Shown: positions 16,923 through 25,653, counted from the first letter of the stretch. The stretch is 35,743 bases of DNA from Candidatus Omnitrophota bacterium (GCA_018883425.1 VFQY01000003.1:1-35743); one strand, 5' to 3'. Notes: generated by a model from the letters alone, not told the origin. A program made the numbers and translations.

Positions 16923-16990
16923 CCGCAGAGGCCCGTCCATGGGGCCTCGCGGAACGCAGCCGCGCAATGGGCTAGGGCTGCGCGTTCCGC
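16910..16990 (+). terminator. Three consecutive hairpins at the 3' end of the giant gene
   Basis: CTCTGCGG-CGTAA-CCGCAGAG (16910-16930, stop codon in loop); GAGGCCC-N7-GGGCCTC (16928-16948); GCGGAACGC-AGCC...GGCT-gc-GCGTTCCGC (16949-16990). No U-tract, so the terminator role is uncertain. Confidence 0.5.
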
Positions 16991-17045
16991 ACACTCAAAC
17001 AACTCAAGCCGAGAAGCCCTGACTTTAAGCTGAGGGAGGGCCGGT

Positions 17046-17780
17046 ATGGCCAAGCGCAAAATTCTTTTGCTGCACACCCGGCACGATCCCTGGATTGACT
17101 TTTTGAGTGAATATTTCGAAGAAACGCAGTCAGCAGTTTTTAATTTCCACGAAGGCTCTTCGGCCAAGATCTGGTTCGAGAAAAATCGGCCCGAGATCGT
17201 CTTTTGCGACCCGTCCCTGCTGACCCGCCCCTTTGTGTCGTCCTTGGAGATCGCGCGGAATGCTTCGCAGCCGCCTCTGATGTTCGGGACCGGAGGCCGG
17301 CCTTCACCGCTCAGAGCCCGCTTCGACGGCCTTTTTAGCGATCCTTCCGGCATTTTCGATTTTCAGCGGGAACTAATGCGAAGCCTGCCCTTTGCGCCTA
17401 AGCTGAGAGTTCTGATTGTGGATGATGACCCCGAGATTGGACGCATGATCTGCGATTTTTTTGAACGCCGCGTGCATCCCGTTTTTGAAACGATTCATTT
17501 TCAGGACGCGCGCGAGGGATTCAGCCGTTTGTTGAGCGAAGTGCCTGATGTCCTGATTCTCGACATTAAAATGCCGGGCATGGACGGGCGCGAATTTTAC
17601 TGCGGGATGAGAGCGCGCGGCCTGGATGTGCCGACGATTGTTTTTTTTGATTCCGTTTTCGGCGAAGAACTCGCAGAGATGCGCAGGGCCGGAAAACCGG
17701 CAGTTATCGAAAAAGGATCCGTTCGAAGCACCTTGCCCGAGCTCATCGAACTTACCCGTAAAGTTTCGTTTTTTTCCTGA
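17046..17780 (+). CDS. Response regulator with degenerate N-terminal receiver-like domain and canonical C-terminal receiver domain
   Basis: LRVLIVDDDPEIGRMI, DVLILDIKMPGMDG, conserved Lys in PAVIEKGS; N-terminal KILLLHTRHDPW...EIVFCDPSLL resembles a divergent receiver fold. Confidence 0.8.
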   Translation: MAKRKILLLHTRHDPWIDFLSEYFEETQSAVFNFHEGSSAKIWFEKNRPEIVFCDPSLLTRPFVSSLEIARNASQPPLMFGTGGRPSPLRARFDGLFSDPSGIFDFQRELMRSLPFAPKLRVLIVDDDPEIGRMICDFFERRVHPVFETIHFQDAREGFSRLLSEVPDVLILDIKMPGMDGREFYCGMRARGLDVPTIVFFDSVFGEELAEMRRAGKPAVIEKGSVRSTLPELIELTRKVSFFS

Positions 17781-17804
17781 CTCCGCCGCTCCTTTCGTCA
17801 CCGC

Positions 17805-17844
17805 ATCAGGCATACTTGATAGCGGGGGTTGGGCCATGCCTGAT
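17805..17844 (+). promoter_or_regulatory. 9-bp perfect inverted repeat overlapping the start codon of the PHP lipoprotein gene
   Basis: ATCAGGCAT (17805-17813), 22-nt loop containing GGGGGTTGGG, ATGCCTGAT (17836-17844; ATG is the start codon). Confidence 0.6.
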
Positions 17845-18954
17845 CGAACGGTCTTTTTAAGAAGACTTCTTCCCATGTCCTTGCTGATGCTCACCTCGGG
17901 CTGTGCTTTCTTGCCCGCGGGCGCTCATCGTCAGTCCGGGCCCGATCATCAAGGATTCCTGCGGGGCGTTTTCCATGTGCACTCGTCAAGATCGCACGAT
18001 TCCCGGGCGCGTCTCAGCCAGATCATAAAAACCGGCCGTCGGGCCGGTGCCGATTTTATCGTGGTGACGGATCATAACACCCGCAAAGCAGAGGCTCGCG
18101 GATGTTTGTGCCGGGACCGCGCAGATCCCCTGATTCTCCGGGGTGAAGAGGTTTCAACTGCGTCGGGCCATTTACTCATGCTCGGAGAATTGCCGGAGGC
18201 TCCCAAGGACCTCAGTCCCTCAGCGCTTGCCGACTGGGCGCAGAGGCTGGGAGGCTGGAGTGTGCCGGCTCATCCGGCCGGCCGCAAGGGGAGGTGGCGG
18301 GGAAGTTTTCCGCGGAACGTCGCGGGGCTTGAGGTCTACAGTTTTGGGCATGCTCTGCATGAGACATCCCGCCTTTTGCTTCCGGCGCGCTTTCTCTTTC
18401 TCGGCGCTCAGGGTTTCCTGCGGTCGGTGCAGACAAGGCCCGATGCGGGCCTCGCTCTTTGGGATTCCCGGCTCAAAGAGGGCCGCGCAGCCGGATTTGC
18501 CTCGGCGGATGCGCACGCCCATTTTCAGTGGCCGGGCGGTGTTCATCCGGAGCTTCTTTTGGCTTTCCGGTCGGTGACCCACTACGTTCCCGTCCGGGAG
18601 CGGACGCCCGGCGCTCTTGAGCGCGCGCTCGGGGAGGGCCGAGGTTATATGGCTTTCGAAGCTCGGGGGAGCGGGGCAGGTTTCGACTTCTCAGCCCGTG
18701 CCGGAGAGTCTTTGTATCGTGCCGGAGATACCCTCCCGCCGGAGTCGGGGCCGTTCATGCTGGAAGTCCGTGTGCCCCGCTCTGCCCGTATTCGGGTGAT
18801 GCATGAAGGTCTTGCGGCGGCTGAGGCGGAGGGAACCGCGCTCGAGCATCAAGCTGAGAAACCCGGCGCTTACCGCGTTGAGGTTGACCGCCGCGGAGGA
18901 CTCTGGATTCTGTCGAATCCGATTTACAAGGCCGGGGGAGGTTACCTTGAATAG
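17836..18954 (+). CDS. PHP-domain (CehA/McbA-like) metallohydrolase lipoprotein
   Basis: Lipobox LMLTSGC; FHVHSSRSHDS, FIVVTDHNT, GEEVSTASGHLLMLG, VPAHPAGR, ADAHAH; start moved from 17626 (inside the upstream gene) to ATG 17836. Confidence 0.82.
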   Translation: MPDRTVFLRRLLPMSLLMLTSGCAFLPAGAHRQSGPDHQGFLRGVFHVHSSRSHDSRARLSQIIKTGRRAGADFIVVTDHNTRKAEARGCLCRDRADPLILRGEEVSTASGHLLMLGELPEAPKDLSPSALADWAQRLGGWSVPAHPAGRKGRWRGSFPRNVAGLEVYSFGHALHETSRLLLPARFLFLGAQGFLRSVQTRPDAGLALWDSRLKEGRAAGFASADAHAHFQWPGGVHPELLLAFRSVTHYVPVRERTPGALERALGEGRGYMAFEARGSGAGFDFSARAGESLYRAGDTLPPESGPFMLEVRVPRSARIRVMHEGLAAAEAEGTALEHQAEKPGAYRVEVDRRGGLWILSNPIYKAGGGYLE

Positions 18955-20059
18955 GCTGCGTCATTCCGGAAGCCGTGCGTGCGCTGTTCTTGCCGTCACC
19001 CTTCTGCTGCAGCAGGGCTGTTCGGTGTGGCGACCCTATCCCCTAAAACCTTGGGCCGGTCTTGAGAAGCCGCCGGCTTTGCCCGCAAGCTACCAGGGTT
19101 ATTACGATTATCCGCGGGCTGAACCCGCAGCGGCGCTCATTTCTGAGGAAATCCAAGGCGGCTGTGTGCGACGCCAATACGAACTCGATCTTTCTTTACC
19201 CCCGGATCTTTTGCCCCCCGATCTGGAGGCGCAAAAAAAGCGGGTCCGTGACATGGAAACTCACGACCGCAAGACCGCTTCCGACATGCGGTTGAATTTC
19301 ACCAACAGGATCGATGTTTTCAGTCCGGTCAAGATGAAGCCGGATGAAAAAAAACCGGTTATCTTGATTTCGCCGATTCTCGGCGGGAACATGGTGGTGG
19401 ATCATTTTGCCCGCTATTACGCCGGCCGCGGCTGGATCGCGGTAATTGTACACCGCAAGCGGCCTTACCTGACCGACGGGGCCCAGGACCTTTCAGGAAC
19501 CGAGCGGTATCTGCGCACTTCGGTGGTCCGGCTGCGCCAAGTCATCGACTGGCTTGAAACCCGCCCCGAGGCTGACCTCACGAGGCTCGGCGCTTTCGGC
19601 ATCAGCTACGGCGCAATTCTTCACTCGGTTCTTGCCGCCGTGGAGCCGCGAATCCGCTACCATGTGATTGCGATGCCCGGCGCCCCTCTTCCGGAGGTCA
19701 TCATGCATTGTCCGGACAAGGGTGTTTCCAAACTTGTCCGCAAGGCGCACGAAGAATTCGGATGGAGTCATGAAAAAATTCAGGCGCAATTGCAAGAGCA
19801 TATCCGCACGGATCCGATTTATCTGGCGCCTTATGTGCCAGGCGGGCGGGTGGAGTTTTACCTCGCGGCTTTTGACCGCGTGGTCGGAGCCCGCCGTTCG
19901 TGGAAACTTTGGAAAGCCATGGGCCGGCCCAAGCTGAAGATTCTTCCCTTCGGACATTACGGGGGGATTCTGCTGCTGCCGGTCCTGCAAACGCAGTCTT
20001 ACGGCGCGTTCAAAAGGGCTTTCCGCTCCGAGAAACTTTCAGTTTCCCCCGCGGCCTGA
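18947..20059 (+). CDS. Alpha/beta-hydrolase-fold lipoprotein
   Basis: TTG start 18947 preceded by GGGGGAGG; lipobox LLLQQGC; ILISPILGGNM, nucleophile elbow GISYGA, late His in PFGHYGG. Confidence 0.75.
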   Translation: MNRLRHSGSRACAVLAVTLLLQQGCSVWRPYPLKPWAGLEKPPALPASYQGYYDYPRAEPAAALISEEIQGGCVRRQYELDLSLPPDLLPPDLEAQKKRVRDMETHDRKTASDMRLNFTNRIDVFSPVKMKPDEKKPVILISPILGGNMVVDHFARYYAGRGWIAVIVHRKRPYLTDGAQDLSGTERYLRTSVVRLRQVIDWLETRPEADLTRLGAFGISYGAILHSVLAAVEPRIRYHVIAMPGAPLPEVIMHCPDKGVSKLVRKAHEEFGWSHEKIQAQLQEHIRTDPIYLAPYVPGGRVEFYLAAFDRVVGARRSWKLWKAMGRPKLKILPFGHYGGILLLPVLQTQSYGAFKRAFRSEKLSVSPAA

Positions 20060-22504
20060 TCCGGAATTTTTTTCTGTGAGCGTCTTGAGATCAAAGGCGC
20101 TGTAGGGGCTGTCGACGGCGCGAAGAGAACCTTGCGCGTTGGCCACCCAGAATTCAGGGTAGGCAAAAATGACGCTTTGGATATTGGAGTTCGGCGCGAT
20201 TTCCCGGGCGATTTCCTGCGCGGTCTGGGGCGTGATGCTGCCGTAATACTGCTCGACAAGACGGCCCTGCTTGAGATAACGGATTTCGTAGGCGCTCCCT
20301 GCGGGGTATTCTAAGCCTGGTTTTTCGGGATTTCCTTTTGAAGCTCTCTGAAGATCCCGGATTTTAGGATCCAGGGCCGGGTCGCCCCGAAAGACCGCAT
20401 GTTTGATCGGCAGGGCATAAGGGACCGTTTGTTCTGCCGGATCATCATCCCGGAAAAAAGCTGTCAGCGAGCGCGTGGTTTCGGCGGCCATGGCCTTTGC
20501 CTCGGCCGCGCTGGCGACGACGTAGTTGTAGCCCCTTGTCCGGTCGCTTCTGCGCAAGACGGCCGCGGCTTCCTCGATCGAGGAAGATTCTTCGAGAATC
20601 CGCTTGATGAGAAACGGCATCGGTGTTCCCGCCAGGGTCTCGTCGGCTGAATCAGCTCCGATTTGCCCCACCGTGAGGCCTGCGCTGTTCATCCCGGTGA
20701 GGACGCCCGCAAAACCGCTGTAACCTATGTTCACGACATCGGGTCCTGAACGGTTTTCAATAATTTTGACGGCAGCCAGCGACTGAACGTTCATCTTGCG
20801 GTTCCAGTCCAGGGTGCGGATTGCGATCATGCGCCCTGTTTGCGTGGCCTCGCCCCAGTAAGCGCCGTTCGAACAGAGCGAGGGAAAAAGCTCGGGCATG
20901 GCATGAATTCTCAGCAGGGTCTTCAAGGGAACTCCGGCCCCATCGGCGATGCCTTCGATTTCGCGGTACTCGTCGTAACGCACGTAAGGCGACATTTTTC
21001 TCCAGGCACGGTTTCCCAGGACGCGAATGACAAGCCGATTGATCAGCGGCACTTTCAGTTCTTCCCGAAAGTAAGCGTGGATGTTCTCCAGGCCGGACCG
21101 GATTTCTTTTTTCATCAAGCGGCCTTCTTCGCGTCCCCTGTGGTAGGGGCTGCCTCTCAGATGCAGAACGGGAAGCGCGCCGTTGAAATTCAGCGAAGCC
21201 CCGCGGTCGCGCAGCCGGCGTTCGTCGTCACGGAGGAGAGCGTCGATCATGGTTTCCGACATGCGGTGAATGAAGGTCTCCATAGCGCGCCCATAAAAAC
21301 TCACGCGGGGTTCGTACTCCTGCGTTTGTCCGTAATGGCGGCGGCTCACCACATAGCCGATGTAGTCATTGGCATAGCCTGCCAAAAGCGGGGTCAGTCC
21401 GGATTCGCCCGCCCGACGCTTGATTTCATGACCTATTTCGGCGGCCAGTTCACCGGGGAAGGCAAAAATCACAAAGGGTCCGAAGCGCAAGGCTTGAAAG
21501 GGGGCGTGGCGGGGAAAAACCCTTCCGCCTAAAAAAGAGGGAAAAGTGATGCCTCCCGCCCGGGCTTTTACGGGCGGTAATTGCGGCCGTATCCAGAGTG
21601 CGGACCAAGGGCCTGACAGATCTGCCGGAGAAAAGACAATCGAGCGGACCCTTGCCGCAACCGCGTTTCCATAGGCCCTCATGCGGATCTTCCGGTCTTC
21701 TTCCGGGCCGGCATGGGGGCGCAGATCACCGGCGGCGCCGTTGATGAAAACCCGGACGGCTCCCGGGAACTCCTTTTCGAAGGCATCGGCAAGAACGCCC
21801 GGGTAATCAGCTGAGAAAAGTCCCTCGCCGGCCGGGAAGAGGGTGGGGTGCGCCGCCATGAAAAACAGTTCGCCGAGAGGCTGCTTTTCGTCCTTGGAAA
21901 CAAAACGCAGAATTTGAATCGAGGGATCAAAAATCAATTCTGCCTTCATCCGGTTTTCGATCAAATCCGGGATTTTAATTCCGCCGTAGAACGCCTCGGC
22001 GGGGCGCAGGGCTTGAAGGGATTCGAGCGCGGCCCGGGCGCCTTGCCGGGTCACATGGTCGAAAACCTCCCGATTCAACGGACCCATGATGAATCTCTGC
22101 CAGAAACGCCCGCTGAGGGCTCCTGTGCCGGTGTGCGTGTGCGTGGCGGTGATCATAAGGTGAGAGCGCTCGAGGGGATATTCGGCTGAAATCTTTTGAT
22201 GAATCGCCTCAGTGAGCTGACGGTCGACGAGGCAAAGATCCAGCGACAGGACGACAAAGGTCTCGCCGCCGCGCCGCAGGCTCAGGGCTCTTGCGTGCAG
22301 AGCATCATGAGTCCCCGAAGTTTTTTTCTTCCGGTATTTTCCGTAGCCGGAAAGCGGAGTGCCGGCGGGCGGACGGATGACGGTCCGGGCAGCGCCTGCC
22401 CTCAAGGCGTCTGAACCCTCCGGAGCCGGGTCTTGAGCCCGCCCCCCGGCAGGAGGGATCACGAGGATCAAGATGGCCAGGAAAAGTCCGATGCGTTTTG
22501 TCAT
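20039..22504 (-). CDS. Neutral/alkaline ceramidase-like N-terminal domain fused to a C45/acyl-transferase-like NTN-hydrolase C-terminal domain, secreted (~821 aa)
   Basis: Signal peptide MTKRIGLFLAILILVIPPAGGRA; ceramidase-like LMITATHTHTGTGAL, FSADYPGVLADAFEKEFPGAVRVFINGAAGDLRPH; C45-like LHLRGSPYHRGREEGRLM and CSNGAYWGEATQTGRMIAIRTLDWN. Confidence 0.8.
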   Translation of the reverse strand: MTKRIGLFLAILILVIPPAGGRAQDPAPEGSDALRAGAARTVIRPPAGTPLSGYGKYRKKKTSGTHDALHARALSLRRGGETFVVLSLDLCLVDRQLTEAIHQKISAEYPLERSHLMITATHTHTGTGALSGRFWQRFIMGPLNREVFDHVTRQGARAALESLQALRPAEAFYGGIKIPDLIENRMKAELIFDPSIQILRFVSKDEKQPLGELFFMAAHPTLFPAGEGLFSADYPGVLADAFEKEFPGAVRVFINGAAGDLRPHAGPEEDRKIRMRAYGNAVAARVRSIVFSPADLSGPWSALWIRPQLPPVKARAGGITFPSFLGGRVFPRHAPFQALRFGPFVIFAFPGELAAEIGHEIKRRAGESGLTPLLAGYANDYIGYVVSRRHYGQTQEYEPRVSFYGRAMETFIHRMSETMIDALLRDDERRLRDRGASLNFNGALPVLHLRGSPYHRGREEGRLMKKEIRSGLENIHAYFREELKVPLINRLVIRVLGNRAWRKMSPYVRYDEYREIEGIADGAGVPLKTLLRIHAMPELFPSLCSNGAYWGEATQTGRMIAIRTLDWNRKMNVQSLAAVKIIENRSGPDVVNIGYSGFAGVLTGMNSAGLTVGQIGADSADETLAGTPMPFLIKRILEESSSIEEAAAVLRRSDRTRGYNYVVASAAEAKAMAAETTRSLTAFFRDDDPAEQTVPYALPIKHAVFRGDPALDPKIRDLQRASKGNPEKPGLEYPAGSAYEIRYLKQGRLVEQYYGSITPQTAQEIAREIAPNSNIQSVIFAYPEFWVANAQGSLRAVDSPYSAFDLKTLTEKNSGSGRGGN

Positions 22505-22562
22505 AAGCCGGTCCGATTTAAGTATGCCACACGAAAAACTTTTGAAGGCGGAAAGGGGAGTC

Positions 22563-22591
22563 TTGGGCGGCGCGCGTTCCCGTGCTATGAT
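22563..22591 (+). promoter_or_regulatory. Candidate sigma70-type promoter (TTGGGC-N17-TATGAT, extended TGC before the -10)
   Basis: TTGGGC 22563-22568, 17-nt spacer, TATGAT 22586-22591, about 24 nt before TTG start 22615. Confidence 0.5.
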
Positions 22592-22614
22592 TCCAGCCAG
22601 ACAGGAGCACAACC

Positions 22615-22974
22615 TTGGGCCGCGGCAGAATCCTTATTCTTGATGATGAAATGGAAGTGCGCGATTTCCTCAAAGATTTTTTCGAAGACCGCGGATTTGA
22701 TGTTGTGACGGCCGCGGATGGTCTTGAGGGGTGCGCAATTTTCAAAGCCGGGAGTTTCGACCTGGTTTTGTGCGATATGATGATGCCTCGGATGCTCGGC
22801 TTGGAGGCTCTCCGTGTCATCAAGGAAACTCGTCCGGATCAGCGCGTGATCATGATGACCGGCGTCAAAGAAAAGTCGATGATCGAAAAAGCCGAACGTC
22901 TCGGATGCAGGCTTTATCTCACCAAACCCCTTTCCCTGAGCGAACTCGAAAGGCGGGTGGAAGAGTGTTTTTAG
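22615..22974 (+). CDS. Single-domain response regulator (CheY-like receiver)
   Basis: ILILDDEMEVRDFLKDFFEDRGFDVV, DLVLCDMMMPRMLGLEAL, VIMMTG, YLTKPLSLSEL; TTG start with CAGGAGC RBS. Confidence 0.9.
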   Translation: MGRGRILILDDEMEVRDFLKDFFEDRGFDVVTAADGLEGCAIFKAGSFDLVLCDMMMPRMLGLEALRVIKETRPDQRVIMMTGVKEKSMIEKAERLGCRLYLTKPLSLSELERRVEECF

Positions 22975-25019
22975 CGGGATCGCGGTCAGCGCGCGTTCAG
23001 GCGGCTGGGGGTGAGCAGGAGCGCCGCTCAGGAAAACTTCGGGGCACCTTAAGTGCCGTTCTTTTTTTTAGTCTACTGTTTGTCCAGCTTCAGCCGCTCT
23101 CGGCCAATGACCGCCTGGGTCTTTCGGACGAAGCCCTGCTGGACCTGATCTCCCGCAAAGCCTTCGATTATTTTACCGCCGAAAAACATCCCGTGTCGGG
23201 ACTTGTCAGCGACCGGGCCCCAAATTTCAAGCGTTCTGCGGGGACGGCCTTTGCCAGCATTGCCGGAACAGGTTTTGGTCTGACGGCTCTCGGCGTCGGG
23301 GTTCACCGCGGCTGGATTGACCGCGAAAGCGCCGCGTCCAGCGTTGGGCGGACGCTGGATTTTTTTCTGCATCAAGCTCAGCAGGAGAAGGGGTTTTTCT
23401 ACCATTTCATGGACCCCAAAACAGGCAAACGCTCCGGAAAATCGGAGCTCTCGCCCATCGATACTGCCCTTTTTCTTGCCGGCGCTTTGTTCGCGGCAGA
23501 ATATTTTGAGGATCCGGAAATCCGCTCCATGGCCGAGGAAATTTATCGGCGTGTTCAGTGGCCCTGGATGCGCAACGGCGGCAAGACTCTCTCGCTGGCG
23601 TGGACACCCGAAGAGGGTTTCAATAAAAGGCGCTGGGACCACTACGATGAGTCGATGATTCTTTATCTTTTAGCGATCGGATCTCAGTCCCATCCGCTTC
23701 CGCCCTCCGTCTGGGGCGAGATTGCCCGTCCCGCGGGCAGTTATGCCGGGCATCGGCTGATTCAGATGCCGCCGCTATTCACCCACCAGTATTCCCACAT
23801 CTGGATCGATTTCAGGAATAAGAACGACGGTCATGCCGACTATTTTCTGAACTCTGTCCGCGCAACGCTGGCCAACCGCGAATTCTGCATCCGCCAGGCC
23901 TCAAAATTTTCCACCTATGGTCCGAATTCCTGGGGACTGACAGCCTCCGACGGCCCGTTCGGTTATCGTGCTTATGGAGCTCCTCCCGGCTGGGCCGCTC
24001 ATGACGGCACGCTGGCGCCGACCGCCTGCGGCGCCTCAATCGTTTTTACCCCGAAGGAATCCATGGCCTGCCTGCGTCATTTTTACGAAAAAATCGGAGC
24101 GCCGCTCTGGGGAACCTATGGATTCTCCGACGCCTTCAACTTGGACCGGGGATGGTTTGCCGAGGATGTCCTTGCGATTGATCAGGGCGCCCTTCTGCTG
24201 ATGATCGAAAACTACCGGAGCGGCTTGATCTGGGAAACGATGAAAAAGAACCGTGAGCTGTCTTCAGCCATGGAAAAAGCAGGTTTTCGGGAGGGGACGT
24301 TTGAGCTGCCCTGGCCCGATCCGCCTCGTTTCAAGGCGGCCCATCTTCCCCAAGGTTTGCGTTTGGATGGCTACCTGAAGGACTGGCCGGGCTCGATTCC
24401 CCTGGTTCTTGATAAAAAAAACAGGGAGGTTGGGCATTTTCAGGATGATGACAAGGATCTCCGGGCCAGTGCGCGCTTTGCTTGGAGCCCCGAGGCGCTC
24501 TATTTCTCTGTGATCGTGACCGATGATAGCGTGATTGCAAAAAGAAAAGGGCCTCAGATCGCCCTGGATGACATCGTTGAACTCTACATTGATCCGGACG
24601 GGGATGGGCTGAAGTGGAAGGATTCCCGGGATTTTCAGATCGGGTTCCGTCCGGAGCCTGGAACCGACGACGTTCAGATTTGGAGCTGGTTTCAGCCCGG
24701 TCAGGAGTCCGGGCGCGGCATGATCGCGGCCCGGGGATTTACGCATGAAAACGGCTACGTCATCGAAGGAGGTATTCGGTGGCCGCTTCTGGATTTTGAA
24801 CCCGAAGAGGGACGCGTGCTGAAACTTTCCCTGGCAGTTCATGACATCGACAAAGACCGAAGTGAGGGTAAAATTCAGTGGTTTTTTAGAAACGAGGAGG
24901 ACTTCGAGCGCTTCAATCTTGGGGAGATCGTTTTAGAGCCCCGCGGAGGTTTTGCGCGGACGGCGGTTTTGTCCTCCGGATCCGAAGGGGCTCCATCCCC
25001 GGGAGAGTCGCTTGACTAA
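22965..25019 (+). CDS. Secreted glucoamylase-like (PF10091/GH144-type) glycoside hydrolase with C-terminal CBM9-like domain
   Basis: GTG start 22965 overlapping the upstream stop; TM segment LRGTLSAVLFFSLLFVQLQPLSA; WDHYDESMILYLLAIGSQSHPLP, WGLTASDGP.GYRAYGAPPG, DVLAIDQGALLLMIENYRSGLIW; C-terminal LDGYLKDWPG...FAWSPEALYFSVIVTDDSV...DDIVELYIDPDGDG. Confidence 0.8.
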   Translation: MFLAGSRSARVQAAGGEQERRSGKLRGTLSAVLFFSLLFVQLQPLSANDRLGLSDEALLDLISRKAFDYFTAEKHPVSGLVSDRAPNFKRSAGTAFASIAGTGFGLTALGVGVHRGWIDRESAASSVGRTLDFFLHQAQQEKGFFYHFMDPKTGKRSGKSELSPIDTALFLAGALFAAEYFEDPEIRSMAEEIYRRVQWPWMRNGGKTLSLAWTPEEGFNKRRWDHYDESMILYLLAIGSQSHPLPPSVWGEIARPAGSYAGHRLIQMPPLFTHQYSHIWIDFRNKNDGHADYFLNSVRATLANREFCIRQASKFSTYGPNSWGLTASDGPFGYRAYGAPPGWAAHDGTLAPTACGASIVFTPKESMACLRHFYEKIGAPLWGTYGFSDAFNLDRGWFAEDVLAIDQGALLLMIENYRSGLIWETMKKNRELSSAMEKAGFREGTFELPWPDPPRFKAAHLPQGLRLDGYLKDWPGSIPLVLDKKNREVGHFQDDDKDLRASARFAWSPEALYFSVIVTDDSVIAKRKGPQIALDDIVELYIDPDGDGLKWKDSRDFQIGFRPEPGTDDVQIWSWFQPGQESGRGMIAARGFTHENGYVIEGGIRWPLLDFEPEEGRVLKLSLAVHDIDKDRSEGKIQWFFRNEEDFERFNLGEIVLEPRGGFARTAVLSSGSEGAPSPGESLD

Positions 25020-25653
25020 GCGGGCGGGAATTTACAAAACCTTATCCGACGAGGTGCGGCGGCAGGTCCGGGAGCGCCATGCCGACAGGCTTCCCGATAT
25101 CGCCGGCACTGTGCGGCGTTTGCGCGAAGCAAAGAAAATTTCGGCAGCGGAGGTATGCCGCCGTTCCGGGGAGCTCGATCCTCGGACTCTCAATGCGCTG
25201 GAGAAAGGCAGGATCCGTAACCCCACTCTGAAAACCCTCCAAGCGCTGGCGCAGGGATTAGGGCTGAGCATGACGGAAATTTTGAGTGCCGCCGAAGGGG
25301 GTGCTGAGCCTGATTTTTTTGCGGGCGGTCCGCAGGGAGCCTTTCACCTCGATTTTCCCCGGCAAGGCCTCAAAATAGTCTCTTTGACGCCGTTGATACA
25401 TGATTTTTTCTGCGGTAAACTTATCTTAAGTCCTAAAGTGAAGATACCCGACTCTATGCTGAATACGCCCTTTCCTGTGTATCTGTCGGTCCTGGTCGGC
25501 GGGATGGATGTTGAGATTCGAGGGCGCGGCGTCACTTCGATGAAGGAAGGTGACAATATTTTTCTGAGAGGCAGCCTCCGACACAGCCTTCAGAATCGCT
25601 CGCAGCGAGAAACCGCGGTGCTTCTCCTGACCGCGCCGTCGTTTCTGAAATGA
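25012..25653 (+). CDS. XRE-family HTH regulator with C-terminal cupin-like domain
   Basis: TTG start 25012 after GGGAGAG; IAGTVRRLREAKKISAAEVCRRSGELDPRTLNALEKGRIRNPTLKTLQALAQGLGLSMTEIL; C-terminal FPVYLSVLVGGMDVEIRGRGVTSMKEGDNIFLRGSLRHSLQN. Confidence 0.85.
   Translation: MTKRAGIYKTLSDEVRRQVRERHADRLPDIAGTVRRLREAKKISAAEVCRRSGELDPRTLNALEKGRIRNPTLKTLQALAQGLGLSMTEILSAAEGGAEPDFFAGGPQGAFHLDFPRQGLKIVSLTPLIHDFFCGKLILSPKVKIPDSMLNTPFPVYLSVLVGGMDVEIRGRGVTSMKEGDNIFLRGSLRHSLQNRSQRETAVLLLTAPSFLK

Noticed and set aside
17626-17835. Upstream extension of the PHP lipoprotein ORF
   Set aside because: It overlaps the response-regulator gene in another frame, and ATG 17836 gives a clean lipoprotein signal.
20840-21532. 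230-aa + strand ORF opposite the ceramidase fusion
   Set aside because: Shadow ORF of a well-supported minus-strand gene; no family motif and no convincing RBS.
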